A stretch of DNA of 64,000 nucleotides from Burkholderiaceae bacterium (GCA_024235855.1 JACKLN010000005.1:62001-126000); one strand, 5' to 3'. Positions 1-9,691 are shown, counted from the stretch's first letter. Notes: generated by a model not told the origin, from the sequence alone. Numbers and translations: made by a program.

Positions 1-410
1 AGCGTCTCGAACAACCGCACGAAGTGCTCCACCGGGCGAAGGAACAGCGCGTGCTCACGCGCGCCCGGGATGGCATCGCGGTCCATCACCGGCCCCGTGT
101 CCAGCGACAGCAGGTCGTGGTCGATCACACGGCCATCGGCCAGCGTGGCGCGGCGTGCGTTGGCGTCCAGGCCGGCGACGCGCCCCTCCATCAGCTGCAC
201 GCCGGCGGCCTGCGCCAGCGCCGGCAGCGGGATGACGATCTGGTCCTCGCCATAGTGCCCCGCCACCCAGCCCGGCAGCATGCCGGAGTACATCTGGCGG
301 GCGAACGGCGTGACCATCAGCACCTCGGTGCCCGGCAGCGGCTCGCGTGCCAACGCGGCCAGCACGTGCACGTGGGCGTGGCCACCGCCGGCCAGCAGCA
401 AGCGCTTCAT
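1..410 (-). CDS. FAD-dependent pyridine-nucleotide oxidoreductase, N-terminal part (possible SelD fusion)
   Basis: The reading frame starts at the ATG at 408-410 and runs off the left edge, leaving about 136 residues. The N-terminus is a dinucleotide-binding fold of the form KRLLLAGGGHAHVHVLAAL, followed by segments typical of NDH-2-like flavoproteins (PFARQMYSGMLPGW, DLLSLDTGPV). The GGGHAHV start is characteristic of the flavoprotein found alone or fused in front of selenide, water dikinase (SelD). Whether a SelD domain follows cannot be seen here, because the C-terminus lies outside the window. The ATG overlaps the stop of the DUF3047 gene by 4 bases, so the two are translationally coupled. 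Class assignment is firm; the SelD link is inference, supported by selB and selC at 61 kb. Confidence 0.8.
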   Translation of the reverse strand, partial: MKRLLLAGGGHAHVHVLAALAREPLPGTEVLMVTPFARQMYSGMLPGWVAGHYGEDQIVIPLPALAQAAGVQLMEGRVAGLDANARRATLADGRVIDHDLLSLDTGPVMDRDAIPGAREHALFLRPVEHFVRLFET

Positions 411-1096
411 GGCTGCAGGTCCACCGCCGCCACCCAGCCCACGCTGCGGCCGCCGGTGTTGTCGGCATCCGCGCCGAGCGCGATGGCCTTCAGCGGCGGC
501 ACCACGCTCGCCTCGTCGCCGAAGGCGCGCAGGAAGTCGGCGTGCAGGTCGTGGCGCTCGGCCTGCCACGCCCCTAGCAGCGTGCCGCTGCCGCGGGCGA
601 CGATCCAGCGCAGGCGCGGCGAGTGCGCGTTGGGCAGCACGGTGCCCGCCGGCAGCGACGGATCGAAGACGTAGCACAGCGTGGCCGCCGGCAGCCACTG
701 GCCGGAGACGGCGCGCGCCATGCGCATCTTCGCGCGCTCGACGAGGCCCAGCGCCTCCAGTGGCAGGTCGAACAGTGCGCAGACCTTCAGCGCCGCGTCG
801 TCGCCGGCCTTGCTGCGCAGGTCGGCCGCGGCCAGTGGCGTGTCGAGCTTCCAGTGCCACTGCAGCCAGCGGCCGCCGAAGCCCTCGGGGAGTTCGTGCA
901 CCAGGTTGCCGTAGGAGGCACTGGCCTCGATGCGCAGCACAGGCTGACCTTCCAGCGCAGTGAACCCGAAGCGCGTCACCGGCAGCGTCTGCTTCGGCAG
1001 GCCCACGACCTGCCAGCCGGCGCCGTCCTGCAGCGGCGGCAGCGCCATCGCGCCGGTGGCCAGGCTCGCGAGCAGCAGCCCCAGCGCGGACCTCAT
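407..1096 (-). CDS. DUF3047 family secreted protein
   Basis: A 229-residue protein with an N-terminal signal peptide (MRSALGLLLASLATGAMALP) and a body resembling DUF3047. Recognisable parts are a WQVVGLPKQ-type opening, LQWHWKLD near residue 80, DDAALKVCALFD, and ARGSGTLLGAWQAERHDL near the C-terminus. The biochemical role of DUF3047 is not established; export to the periplasm is predicted. The start ATG overlaps the upstream TVP38-flavoprotein stop codon by 4 bases and the gene overlaps the next flavoprotein by 4 bases, so it is an internal cistron of a tightly coupled run. No catalytic motif is evident. Confidence 0.8.
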   Translation of the reverse strand: MRSALGLLLASLATGAMALPPLQDGAGWQVVGLPKQTLPVTRFGFTALEGQPVLRIEASASYGNLVHELPEGFGGRWLQWHWKLDTPLAAADLRSKAGDDAALKVCALFDLPLEALGLVERAKMRMARAVSGQWLPAATLCYVFDPSLPAGTVLPNAHSPRLRWIVARGSGTLLGAWQAERHDLHADFLRAFGDEASVVPPLKAIALGADADNTGGRSVGWVAAVDLQP

Positions 1097-3246
1097 GCGC
1101 CGCGCCGCCAATCGTGGAAGCGCTGCACCCAGCGCAACAGCCCATGCGGCTGGTGCGCACGCTTCCACTCGCCGGCGGCGTACTTGTTGGCCTCGGCCAG
1201 CGTCGGGTAGGTGTGGATGGTGCCCAGGATCTTGTTCAGCCCCAGGCCGTGTTTCATGGCCAGCACGTACTCCGCCAGCAGGTCGCCGGCGTGGGTGCCG
1301 ACGATGGTCACGCCCAGGATGCGGTCCTTGCCCGGCACCGTCAGCACCTTGACCCAGCCGTGCGCGCTGCTGTCGGCAATCGCGCGGTCCAGGTCGTCGA
1401 TGCCATAGCGCGTGACCTCGTAGGCCACGCCCTTCTCCTTCGCCTCCTGCTCGTTGAGGCCCACGCGCGCCACCTCGGGGTCGATGAAGGTGGCCCAGGG
1501 GATCACGCTGTAGTCGGCCTTGAAGCGCTTGAACGGCGCGAACAGCCCGTTCACTGCCGCAAACCAGGCCTGGTGCGCCGCCGTGTGCGTGAACTGGTAG
1601 GGCCCGGCCACGTCGCCGGCGGCCAGGATGTTGGGGTAGATGGTCTGCAGGTACTCGTCCACCTGCACCGTGCGCTGGGTGGGGATGCCCAGTTCCTCCA
1701 GCCCGAAGCCCTTCAGGCGCGCCACGCGGCCCACGGCGCACAGCAGTTCGTCGAAGGGCAGGCGCTGCTCGGCACCGTCGGCCTCCACCACCAGCCACTT
1801 GCCCTGGTCATCCCGCTCGCAGCGCAGCGCCTTGTGGCCGGTGAGCACGCGCACGCCGTCCGCTTCCAGCGCCTGGCGCGCGTAGGCCGAGACCTCCTCG
1901 TCCTCGCGGATCATGATGCGCGGCGCCATCTCCACCTGCGTCACGGCGCTGCCCAGGCGCGCGAAGGACTGCGCCAGTTCGCAGCCGATGGGCCCGCCAC
2001 CCAGCACCACCAGGCGCCGGGGCTGCGTGCGCAGGTTCCACAGCGTGTCGCTGGTCAGGCAGCCCACTTCCTTGAGCCCCGGCAGCGGCGGCACGAAGGG
2101 CTCGGCGCCGGTGGCGATCACGATGGCGCGCGTGCTCAGCACCTGCTCGCCACCGTTGGCCCGGGCGATCTTCACGTGCCAGGGGTCGACGATGGTGGCC
2201 TTGCCTTCGACCACGTCCACGCCCAGGCCGGTGTAGCGCTCCACGCTGTCGTGCGGCGCGATGTCGGCGATCACCTTCGCCACGCGCTCCATCACCTGCG
2301 CGAAGTCCAGCTGCCACTCGGCCTTGGCGATGCCGTAGTCGGGGCTGTGGCGCATCTGGCGCACCAGGGTGGCGGTCTTGATCAGCGCCTTGCTGGGCAC
2401 GCAGCCGTAGTTCAGGCAGTCGCCGCCCATCTTGTGGCCTTCGACGAGCGTGACCTTGGCCTTGACCACCGCGGCGATGTAGCTGGTGACCAGGCCCGCC
2501 GCGCCGGCGCCGATGACGACCAGGTTGCGGTCGTAGGCCTTGGGCTTGCGGTCGGCCCACTTTGCATAGACCTTGCGCGCCTTGACCACGTCGACGATCT
2601 TCTTGGCCACCAGCGGGAACAGCCCCAGCAGCACGAAGCTGCCGATCAGCCCCGGGCTCAGGATGCCCTTGAGCGAGTCGATCTGCGCCAGCTGCGTGCC
2701 GGCGTTCACGTACACCAGCGTGCCGGCCAGCATGCCCAGCTGGCTGACGAGGTAGAAGGTGCGCGCCTTCATCGCCGTCAGCCCCATCACCAGGTTGACG
2801 ACGAAGAAGGGCACGGCCGGCACCAGGCGCAGCGTGAACAGGTAGAAGGCGCCATCGCGCGCGACGCCGCGGTCGATCTCGGCCACGCGCTGGCCGAAGC
2901 GGGCCTTGATGCTGTCGCGCAGCACGTAGCGCGCCGCCAGCATCGCCAGCGTGGCACCGATGCTGGACGCGAACGACACCACCAGCAGGCCGACCCAGAG
3001 CCCGAAGATGGCGCCGCCGGCCAGCGTCATGATGGCCGCGCCGGGCAGCGACAGCGCCGTCACCACCACGTAGAGCGCGAAGTAGGTGCCGATCACGGCC
3101 AGCGGCCGCTCGGCGTACAGCGCCGCGAATTCGCCCTGGGCCGACTTCAGGTACTCCAGCGTCAGGAAGCGCTGGAGGTCGAAGGCGAAGAACACGGCGA
3201 TGCCGGCCACCAGGGCCAGCAGCAGCAGGATGCGTGACGCTTTCAC
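1093..3246 (-). CDS. TVP38/TMEM64 membrane domain fused to mercuric-reductase-like FAD oxidoreductase
   Basis: A 717-residue two-domain protein. Residues 1-225 form a TVP38/TMEM64 (SNARE-associated, DedA-like) membrane domain with the family's LSLPGAAIMTLAGGAIFG and RLVPAVPFFVVN segments. From about residue 240 a class I pyridine nucleotide-disulphide oxidoreductase follows: FAD-binding GAGAAG at 246-251, redox-active CLNYGC at 277-282, a second dinucleotide fold (VVLGGGPIGCE) and a C-terminal dimerisation domain. The flavoprotein most resembles mercuric reductase and dihydrolipoamide dehydrogenase relatives. The substrate is unknown, and the paired CC of MerA's C-terminal tail is absent. The start is the GTG at 3244-3246, overlapping the preceding stop as GTGA. 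E. coli encodes two stand-alone TVP38 proteins (YdjX, YdjZ) beside ynjA-F, so the context is conserved. Confidence 0.9.
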   Translation of the reverse strand: MKASRILLLLALVAGIAVFFAFDLQRFLTLEYLKSAQGEFAALYAERPLAVIGTYFALYVVVTALSLPGAAIMTLAGGAIFGLWVGLLVVSFASSIGATLAMLAARYVLRDSIKARFGQRVAEIDRGVARDGAFYLFTLRLVPAVPFFVVNLVMGLTAMKARTFYLVSQLGMLAGTLVYVNAGTQLAQIDSLKGILSPGLIGSFVLLGLFPLVAKKIVDVVKARKVYAKWADRKPKAYDRNLVVIGAGAAGLVTSYIAAVVKAKVTLVEGHKMGGDCLNYGCVPSKALIKTATLVRQMRHSPDYGIAKAEWQLDFAQVMERVAKVIADIAPHDSVERYTGLGVDVVEGKATIVDPWHVKIARANGGEQVLSTRAIVIATGAEPFVPPLPGLKEVGCLTSDTLWNLRTQPRRLVVLGGGPIGCELAQSFARLGSAVTQVEMAPRIMIREDEEVSAYARQALEADGVRVLTGHKALRCERDDQGKWLVVEADGAEQRLPFDELLCAVGRVARLKGFGLEELGIPTQRTVQVDEYLQTIYPNILAAGDVAGPYQFTHTAAHQAWFAAVNGLFAPFKRFKADYSVIPWATFIDPEVARVGLNEQEAKEKGVAYEVTRYGIDDLDRAIADSSAHGWVKVLTVPGKDRILGVTIVGTHAGDLLAEYVLAMKHGLGLNKILGTIHTYPTLAEANKYAAGEWKRAHQPHGLLRWVQRFHDWRRGA

Positions 3247-3840
3247 TTCAAGATCCTCCAGCCGGCCCACAGGCGCGACACGATGGTCAGGCCGCACAGC
3301 GCGGCGAATCCACAGGCCCAGAGCGCGAACTGTGCCGGGAACAGGCACATCAGTGCAAAGCAGATCAGCGTCTCGGTGGCCTCGGTCAGCCCGCCCAGGT
3401 AGTACAGGCCCTTGTTCGGGTAGGCCGTGCTCTGCAGCCCGCGCTGGCCCGCCAGCGCCGAGAACGCCAGGAAGCTGCTGCCGGTGCCGATGAAGGCGGC
3501 CAGCAGCAGCGCCGCCGGCAGTGCATTGTCGCCGGGGTTGGCGAAGGCGAAGGCCAGCGGCACGCTGGCGTAGAACAGGAAGTCCAGCGTGATGTCGAGG
3601 AAAGCGCCGCGGTCGCTGGGCGTGGTCAGGCGCGCGACGGCGCCGTCCAGCCCGTCGCACAGGCGACTCAGACCGATCAGCACCAGCCCGGCCGTGTAGG
3701 CCTGCAGCGCGATGGCCGCGGCCCCGGCGATGCCGATGGCGAACCCGGCCAGCGTCAGCGCATCGGCGCCGACGCCGGCACGCACCAGGACACGCGCGAG
3801 GCCGCCGATGGGCGGGGCCAGCAGGCGCAGCGCCAGGCGG

Positions 3841-3848
<8 letters not shown>
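3243..3848 (-). CDS. ynjF: CDP-alcohol phosphatidyltransferase family membrane protein (YnjF-like)
   Basis: A 201-residue integral membrane enzyme of the CDP-alcohol phosphatidyltransferase family. It transfers a phosphatidyl group from a CDP-alcohol to a second alcohol; the acceptor is unknown. The catalytic signature D-x2-DG-x2-AR-x7-G-x3-D-x3-D is intact (CDGLDGAVAR, then DRGAFLDITLD, about residues 63-88). Several hydrophobic spans follow. E. coli YnjF has the same family and length and also lies directly after ynjD, with ynjE between them. The gene starts 8 bases inside the ABC ATPase gene and ends in a GTGA overlap with the TVP38-flavoprotein gene. Orthology to YnjF rests on family plus gene order. 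Confidence 0.85.
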
Positions 3849-4469
<621 letters not shown>

Positions 4470-4473
<4 letters not shown>

Positions 4474-6176
4474 CGGACGGCCCTCCGATGCACCAGCCGC
4501 GCCGCCCCGAAGGCCAGCAGCGGCAGCAGCGCCTGCAGCAGCGCAAAGGCGGCGGCGGTGCGGCGGTCGCCGCCGCTGGCCAGCGTGACGGCCTCGGTGG
4601 TGACGGTGGGCAGGCGGCCCGCCCCCAGCATCTGCGTGGCCAGGAACTGCCCGGTGCTGACCGCGAAACCCACGGCGGCAGCACCCGCGATCGGCGCGGC
4701 CAGCAGCGGCCGCTGCACCTGCCAGCGGAAGGCCCAGCGGCTGCGGCCCAGCGTGGCCGCGGTCCGCGCCAGGCGTGGGTCGAGGTCGCGCCAGGCCGGG
4801 CGCAGCACGATGAAGACGTAGGGCAGCACCACCAGCACATGGGCCCAGAGCACGCCGGCGGCGCGGGCGTCCAGCCGCAGGTGCAGCGCGCCCTGGTACA
4901 GGCCGGTCATCAGCATCAACGGCGGCAACACCAGCGGCGCCAGCACCACCGGCGTGACGCGCGCGTCCCAGCGCGCCGGCGTCGATTCCAGCCACGCGGC
5001 CACCAACACCAGCGCGATAGTGGTGCTGCCCAACGCCAGCGCCGCAGTGAAACCCACCGTGCCCAGCGACGCCACCACCGTCTGCCAGCCCATCAGCGTG
5101 AACGACGACGGCCAGGCGTCGGGGAACGGCCAGGGGCCGGCCACGCCCAGCAGCAGCAGCACCACGCCCACCGCGGCGTACAGCGCCGGCAGCGTCCACC
5201 ACAGGCCGCTGCTGACCACACGCCAGGCCATGCGCCGAACCACGGGCGCCCGGCGGCCGCCGACGGCCGCGGACGTCCACGCTCGGCGCAGCGCGGGCCA
5301 CCCCAGCGCCACGAGGGCCAGCAGCGCCGCCAGCAGCAGCGCCAGCGCCACGGCGCCGGCGGCGCCACGCGCATTGCGCAGCGGGTCGGCGTGCTGCAGG
5401 TCCTGCCAGGCCAGCACGGCGGCGGTGGGTGGCGTGGTGGGGCCGACGATCAGCGCCAGGTCCACCACGGTGAGCCCGTAGGCCAGCACCGCCAGCAGCG
5501 GCCAGGCCAGCAACGGCAGCAGCTGCGGCCAGCCGGCACGCCACCACCAGGCCCGCGGGCCATGGCCCAGCGTGCGCGCGATGCGCTGCTCCGCCGCCAG
5601 CCGCGCCGCCAGCTCCGGCCGCGCCAGCAGCGCCGCCACGCTCCAGAGCAGGAACGGCGTCTCCTTGAGTGCCAGCGCCAGCGTCAGGCCGAGGGCGTGC
5701 GGATCGTTCACCGTGGCCCAGCCCGGCGGTGCCGTCCAGCCCGCCACCGGTGCCAGCGCCCGCGCCAGTGCGCCGGTGGGCGCGATCAGCCAGGCCAGGC
5801 CGATGGCGAAGGCCGCATGCGGCACGGCCAGCAGCGGCGCCAGGCTGGTGGTCAGCCGGGCCCACGCCGGGCTGCCGTGCAGCGCCGTCACCAGCGCCAT
5901 GGTCAGCGCCAGCGCCAGCCCGGTGGACACCATGGCCGAGCCCAGCGACGATGCCAGCGCAGGCACCCACTGCGGGTCGGCCCACAGCGCCTGCCAGGCT
6001 GCCCTGGACGCCGCCTCGCGCAATGCCAGGGCCAGCCCGGCGGCCAACGGCAGCAGGAACAGCAGGCCCACGGCCCCGCGCGCCAGCCAGGCCCCCGGCG
6101 ACACGGCCTGGCGCCGCTTCCGCGGCCGGGCGCGGCGTGCGCCGTGCGCGTTCAGGCGCCGTAGCGCCGCAGCCAT
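4470..6176 (-). CDS. ynjC: ABC transporter permease with two fused transmembrane domains (YnjC-like)
   Basis: A 568-residue inner-membrane permease made of two binding-protein-dependent transport domains in tandem. The first spans roughly residues 30-300 and the second 320-565, each with about six hydrophobic spans and an EAA-like cytoplasmic loop (first around RIARTLGHGPRAWWWRAGWP, second around RTAATLGRSRWAFRWQVQRP). Fused double permeases are usual in the YnjC/ThiP/FbpB group, and E. coli YnjC (511 residues) has this layout. The start overlaps the 3' end of the binding-protein gene by 25 bases, and the end overlaps the ATPase start by 4. It works with the adjacent YnjB-like receptor and YnjD-like ATPase. 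Confidence 0.88.
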
Positions 6177-7342
6177 GCGGTCTCGAGCGGCTCGACCCAG
6201 CTGCCATGCGGCTCGGGGATCACCGGCGCCGGCCGTTGCACCTGGCCGGGCATCGCGGCACCGGTGAACAGCGCGCGCTCGGCCGCCGGCAGCCGGTCCA
6301 CCGCCAGCACGGTGGGGTCGCCCCAGACCGACAGGTCGGCCTTGCGCGCCTGCGCCAGCGGCGACAACAGGAAGTTCGCCACCACCTGGGCCCCGGCCTT
6401 GGCGGGGGCGTTGAACGGGATGGCCACGAAGTGCGTGTTGCCGATGGTGCCGCCGTCGAGCTGGAAGGCCTGCACCGTGGCCGGGACGCGCTTCGCGGCG
6501 ATGGCGTTGGCCGCGTGGTTGGGGTTGAAGCTCATGCCCATGGCCAGTTCACCGTCGGCGAGCATCTGGTCGGCGGCCGCCGGGCTGGCCGGAAAGGCCT
6601 TGCCGCCGCGCCACAGCAGCGGGTGCAGGGCATCGAGGTAGCGCCACAGCGCCGGCGTCAGCGCGGCAAAGGCCTCGGCCGTGTGGGGCCGGGCCAGCGC
6701 ACCGCGGTCGGCGTTCAGCGTGGCCAGCGCCTGCTTCAGGAAGGTGGTGCCGACGAACTGCGGCGGCTTCGGGTAGGTGAAGCGCCCGGGGTGGCGGCGC
6801 GCCCAGTCCAGCAGGCCGTCCAGCGTGGCAGGCGCCGGCAGCGGCGCACGCGCGGTGTCGACGAAGAAGCTCAGCTGCGCCATGCCCCAGGGCGCTTCCA
6901 GGCCCTCCACCGGCTCGGCGAAGTCGATGCGCGTGGTGGGCTTGCCCTGCACGTCCACGAGCGCGAAGTTCGGCAGCTGCTCGGCCCAGGGCCCGTGCAG
7001 CAGGCCCTCGCGCTTCATGGTCAGGAAGTTCTCGCCGTTGATCCACACCAGGTCGGCCGAACCGCGGGCGCGGCCGGCGGCCTTCTCGGCACGGATGCGG
7101 CGCACGAACTCGGCGGTGTCGGCCAGCTTGACGTGTTCCAGCACGATGCCGTGGCGCGCCTTCACCTCGGCCGCCACCCACTGCAGGTAGGCGTTGGTGC
7201 GGTCACTGCCGCCCCAGGCGTTGAAGACCACGGTCTGGCCACGGGCGGCGGCTTCGATGGCGGCCCAGCCCCCTTGGGCGCGCAGCGGGCTGGAGGCAGC
7301 GGCCAGTGCGGCGGCCGCGCCCAGAAGGTGTCGACGTTGCAT
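6152..7342 (-). CDS. ynjB: ABC transporter periplasmic substrate-binding protein (YnjB-like)
   Basis: A 396-residue periplasmic receptor with a twin-Arg-like or Sec signal (MQRRHLLGAAAALAAASSPL). The mature part opens with GQTVVFNAWGGSDRTNAYLQW, typical of the YnjB group of extracellular solute-binding proteins, and contains WINGENFLTMKREGLL and GMAQLSFFVDT. ATG at 7342 is preferred; a GTG two codons upstream (7348), abutting the DoxX stop, is the alternative. It delivers ligand to the YnjC/YnjD pair. Gene order ynjB-ynjC-ynjD-ynjF matches E. coli apart from the missing ynjE sulfurtransferase. The ligand is unknown. Confidence 0.88.
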   Translation of the reverse strand: MQRRHLLGAAAALAAASSPLRAQGGWAAIEAAARGQTVVFNAWGGSDRTNAYLQWVAAEVKARHGIVLEHVKLADTAEFVRRIRAEKAAGRARGSADLVWINGENFLTMKREGLLHGPWAEQLPNFALVDVQGKPTTRIDFAEPVEGLEAPWGMAQLSFFVDTARAPLPAPATLDGLLDWARRHPGRFTYPKPPQFVGTTFLKQALATLNADRGALARPHTAEAFAALTPALWRYLDALHPLLWRGGKAFPASPAAADQMLADGELAMGMSFNPNHAANAIAAKRVPATVQAFQLDGGTIGNTHFVAIPFNAPAKAGAQVVANFLLSPLAQARKADLSVWGDPTVLAVDRLPAAERALFTGAAMPGQVQRPAPVIPEPHGSWVEPLETAWLRRYGA

Positions 7343-7348
7343 GGCCAC

Positions 7349-7798
7349 TTACGATAGCCGACGCGCCAGCAGCGCATCGGCCGACCAGCGCCCCGGCCCC
7401 CAGAGCAGCAAGGCCAGCGCCAGCGTGCCCCAGAACTGGTGCTGCTGCAGCGCCGCCGGCGCGATCTCGGGCAGCGACAGCACGGCCACCGCGTTGACGA
7501 CGAACAGCCCCGCGGCGGCGAAGCGGCCGGCCAGGCCCAGCACCAGCAGCACGGGCAGCACCAGTTCGCCAGCGGTGCCGCCGAGCGCCGCGAGCATCGG
7601 CGACAGCAGCGGCACCTGGTATTCGTTCTCGAACAGCAGCAGCGTGGTCTCCCAGTCGCGCAGCTTGGTCAGCCCGGCCAGGAAGAAGACCTGCGCCAGA
7701 TACAGCCGCGCCGCCAGCTGGGCCAGGGGTTGCAGGCGTTCGAGTTGGGCCACGGCCTGGCCGGCCAGGCGCCACGTCGTCGTGATGGCGGTGCTCAT
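7349..7798 (-). CDS. DoxX family membrane protein of the bufferin cassette
   Basis: A 149-residue protein with four predicted membrane spans and DoxX-family sequence (AQVFFLAGLTKLRDWETTLLLF near the start; a final span before LLWGPGRWSADALL). The ATG at 7796-7798 overlaps the DUF2063 stop by 4 bases and is preferred over a start eight codons upstream. DoxX proteins commonly accompany DUF692-DUF2063 gene pairs, as here. Their exact role with bufferins is not settled; a quinone- or thiol-linked membrane function is plausible but unproven. Confidence 0.85.
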   Translation of the reverse strand: MSTAITTTWRLAGQAVAQLERLQPLAQLAARLYLAQVFFLAGLTKLRDWETTLLLFENEYQVPLLSPMLAALGGTAGELVLPVLLVLGLAGRFAAAGLFVVNAVAVLSLPEIAPAALQQHQFWGTLALALLLWGPGRWSADALLARRLS

Positions 7799-8559
7799 CG
7801 GATCTCCACATCGGACAGCCACTGCAGGCTCAGGGCCTGCAGCAGCCAGGGTTCGAATTCCATCGAAGGCGCCGCGTCCAGGGCATCGGCCAGCGAACCA
7901 CCAGCCAGCACGGCGACCGTGAAGACGGCCTGGTCCGGCGTCAGCGCGGCGACCTGCCCTCGCCCGCCTTGGCGCCAGACGAAGGCGGGCTCGCCCTGCC
8001 CTGTCGCGATGGCCGCGCGCACGGGTGCAAAGCGGTCGGGCGCCGCACTGCGGTGGGCCTGCCAGATCGTCGCCACCGGGTGGTCGGAGAACAGCAGCGC
8101 GGCGCCGGGCGCCAGGTGCAGGTGCACGCGGGCTGCATCGGTGTCGCCCAGCCGCGCCAGGCGGGCCGGGTCGAGCACGGCGTCGGTCGCCATCTCGGCC
8201 CGGTGCACGGCCAGGTCCACGCGCGCCACGTCGGCCAGGAACGGCTCATCGGCCAGCGCAGGGTCCTGCGACAGCCACGCCGGCAGCCCGTCGCCCCACT
8301 GCGCCAGGTCGCCGCGCGTGGGCGGTGCGGCCTGCCACAGCCGCCGCGCCACCGCGGCAAAGGTTGCTTCGCCCAGCAGCTGCTGCACCGTGGGGCAGGC
8401 CGCGGCCAGCGCACGCTCGGCCGCCGCGGCCGCGTTGGCCCGGTAGGCCGCGAGCCCGCGGGTCTCGAAGCCGCCCTCGCTGCCTGCCAAGGCCGCCAAG
8501 GCCGCCAGCAGGCGCTGCTGGCGTGCCGCCTCGGTGTGGCTGGTCATGCCGCCTGTCAT
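7795..8559 (-). CDS. bufC: DUF2063 family protein, partner of the MNIO enzyme (BufC-like)
   Basis: A 254-residue protein. Residues 20-110 match the putative DNA-binding/DUF2063 domain (RLLAALAALAG, GLAAYRANAAAAAERAL, PTVQQLLGE, RGDLAQWGDGLPAWL), and the C-terminal half is a less conserved domain. In characterised MNIO systems the DUF2063 protein serves as the precursor-recognition partner of the DUF692 enzyme. The chosen ATG (8557-8559) overlaps the DUF692 stop by 4 bases; a second ATG at 8547 is possible. It lies in the order precursor-DUF692-DUF2063-DoxX, the canonical bufferin arrangement. Confidence 0.88.
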   Translation of the reverse strand: MTGGMTSHTEAARQQRLLAALAALAGSEGGFETRGLAAYRANAAAAAERALAAACPTVQQLLGEATFAAVARRLWQAAPPTRGDLAQWGDGLPAWLSQDPALADEPFLADVARVDLAVHRAEMATDAVLDPARLARLGDTDAARVHLHLAPGAALLFSDHPVATIWQAHRSAAPDRFAPVRAAIATGQGEPAFVWRQGGRGQVAALTPDQAVFTVAVLAGGSLADALDAAPSMEFEPWLLQALSLQWLSDVEIR

Positions 8560-9413
8560 CGCACGCACAGCCGGTCGGCCTCGGCCGCCTCGTGCAGCAG
8601 CACGTCCAGCGCCGGCAGGTCGGTGTCCCATTCCACCAGCGTCGGCCGCGGGCCGAAGCGGGCCACCGCATGCGCGTAGACCGCCCACACGGGCGGCTTC
8701 ACGCGGCTGCCGTGGTCGTCGATGACCAGGTCGGGTGTCTCCACATAGCCGGCCAGGTGGATCTCGCCTACCGGCGCGTCGGGCCCCAGCGCGTCGATCC
8801 ACGCACAGGGCACGGCCACCGGGTCCTGCCCGGCGTTGAGCGCGTTGACGACGAGGTTGTTCACGTCCAGCAGCAGCCAGCAACCGCTGCGGCGGGCGAG
8901 TTCGGCGAAGAACCGCGGCTCGGGCATCGCGTCGGGCGCATCGTCGAAGCGCAGGTAGGCCGACAGGTTCTCCACGCCCAGCGGGCGCTTCAGTCTGTCC
9001 TGCACGCGCTGCACGTTGGCCACCAGGAGGTCCAGCGACGCCGGCGTGAAGGCGATGGGCAGCAGGTCGTTCGCGTGGTGGCCGAGACCGCGGGCAAAAC
9101 TGGCGTGGTCGCTGACGCGCAGCGGGTCGATACGCTCGACCAGCCGCGCCAGGCGGTCCAGGTGCCAGGGGTCCAGCCCGGCGGCCGAGCCCAGCGCCAG
9201 GCCCACGCCGTGCAGGCTGACGTCGACGACCTCGCGCACGTCGTGCAGCACCTGCAGCGCGGCGCCGCCGTCGCCGAAGAAGTTCTCCGAGTGCACCTCC
9301 ACGAACGGCAGGGCCGGGCGCAGCGCCATGAAGGCCGCGTAGTGCGGCTGGCGCAGGCCGATGCCGGTGATGGCGGGCACGTTCGGTCGCTCCGGGACGG
9401 CGGGCCGGGCCAT
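8556..9413 (-). CDS. bufB: MNIO (DUF692) multinuclear iron-dependent oxidase, BufB-like
   Basis: A 285-residue TIM-barrel enzyme of the DUF692/MNIO family. These enzymes use a di- or tri-iron centre to oxidise cysteines of a peptide precursor into heterocycles. Conserved blocks are present in order: GIGLRQPHY, FVEVHSENFFGDGG, VVDVSLHGVGLALGS, RVSDHASFARG, GVENLSAYLRF, LLLDVNNLVVNALN, GEIHLAGY and IDDHGS. They carry the usual His, Asp and Glu metal ligands. The start overlaps the precursor stop by one base (TGATG). Substrate assignment to the adjacent four-Cys precursor follows from gene order and family knowledge. Confidence 0.93.
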   Translation of the reverse strand: MARPAVPERPNVPAITGIGLRQPHYAAFMALRPALPFVEVHSENFFGDGGAALQVLHDVREVVDVSLHGVGLALGSAAGLDPWHLDRLARLVERIDPLRVSDHASFARGLGHHANDLLPIAFTPASLDLLVANVQRVQDRLKRPLGVENLSAYLRFDDAPDAMPEPRFFAELARRSGCWLLLDVNNLVVNALNAGQDPVAVPCAWIDALGPDAPVGEIHLAGYVETPDLVIDDHGSRVKPPVWAVYAHAVARFGPRPTLVEWDTDLPALDVLLHEAAEADRLCVR

Positions 9414-9691
9414 CACTTCTTCATCATGGCCGACTTCTTGGCTTCGTCGGCCGTCATGCCCTTCATGTCCTTGCAGGTGCCCTTGGCCACGTACTTCCAC
9501 TCGCCCGGGTCCATGTCCGTCTTGCTCTGGCCGGCACAGGAGTGGCTGCCCGACAGGTTGGCGCAGTCGTTCTGGCCGGCCTTGGCGATGCCGTAGCACT
9601 TCTCCTTGGCCTGGGCCGCGGCGGGGCCGGCCAGGCCCAGGGCCATGGCGGTGGCGAGGGCGGACGTGAGGACGATGCGACGCTGGTTCAT
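9413..9691 (-). CDS. bufA: Bufferin-type Cys-rich secreted precursor (DUF2282, BufA1-like)
   Basis: A 92-residue precursor with a clear Sec signal peptide (cleavage near AAAQA-KE, residue 28) and four cysteines at 32, 43, 52 and 73. They sit in the DUF2282 pattern EKCYG-NDCAN-HSCAG-GTCKD. In the bufferin family these cysteines are modified by the co-encoded MNIO enzyme, and the exported product binds copper. A good ribosome-binding site (AAGGAG, plus-strand 9699-9704) lies 7 bases before the ATG at 9691. This is the first gene of the minus-strand run that continues to the left edge, so its promoter probably drives the whole cluster. Confidence 0.92.
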   Translation of the reverse strand: MNQRRIVLTSALATAMALGLAGPAAAQAKEKCYGIAKAGQNDCANLSGSHSCAGQSKTDMDPGEWKYVAKGTCKDMKGMTADEAKKSAMMKK

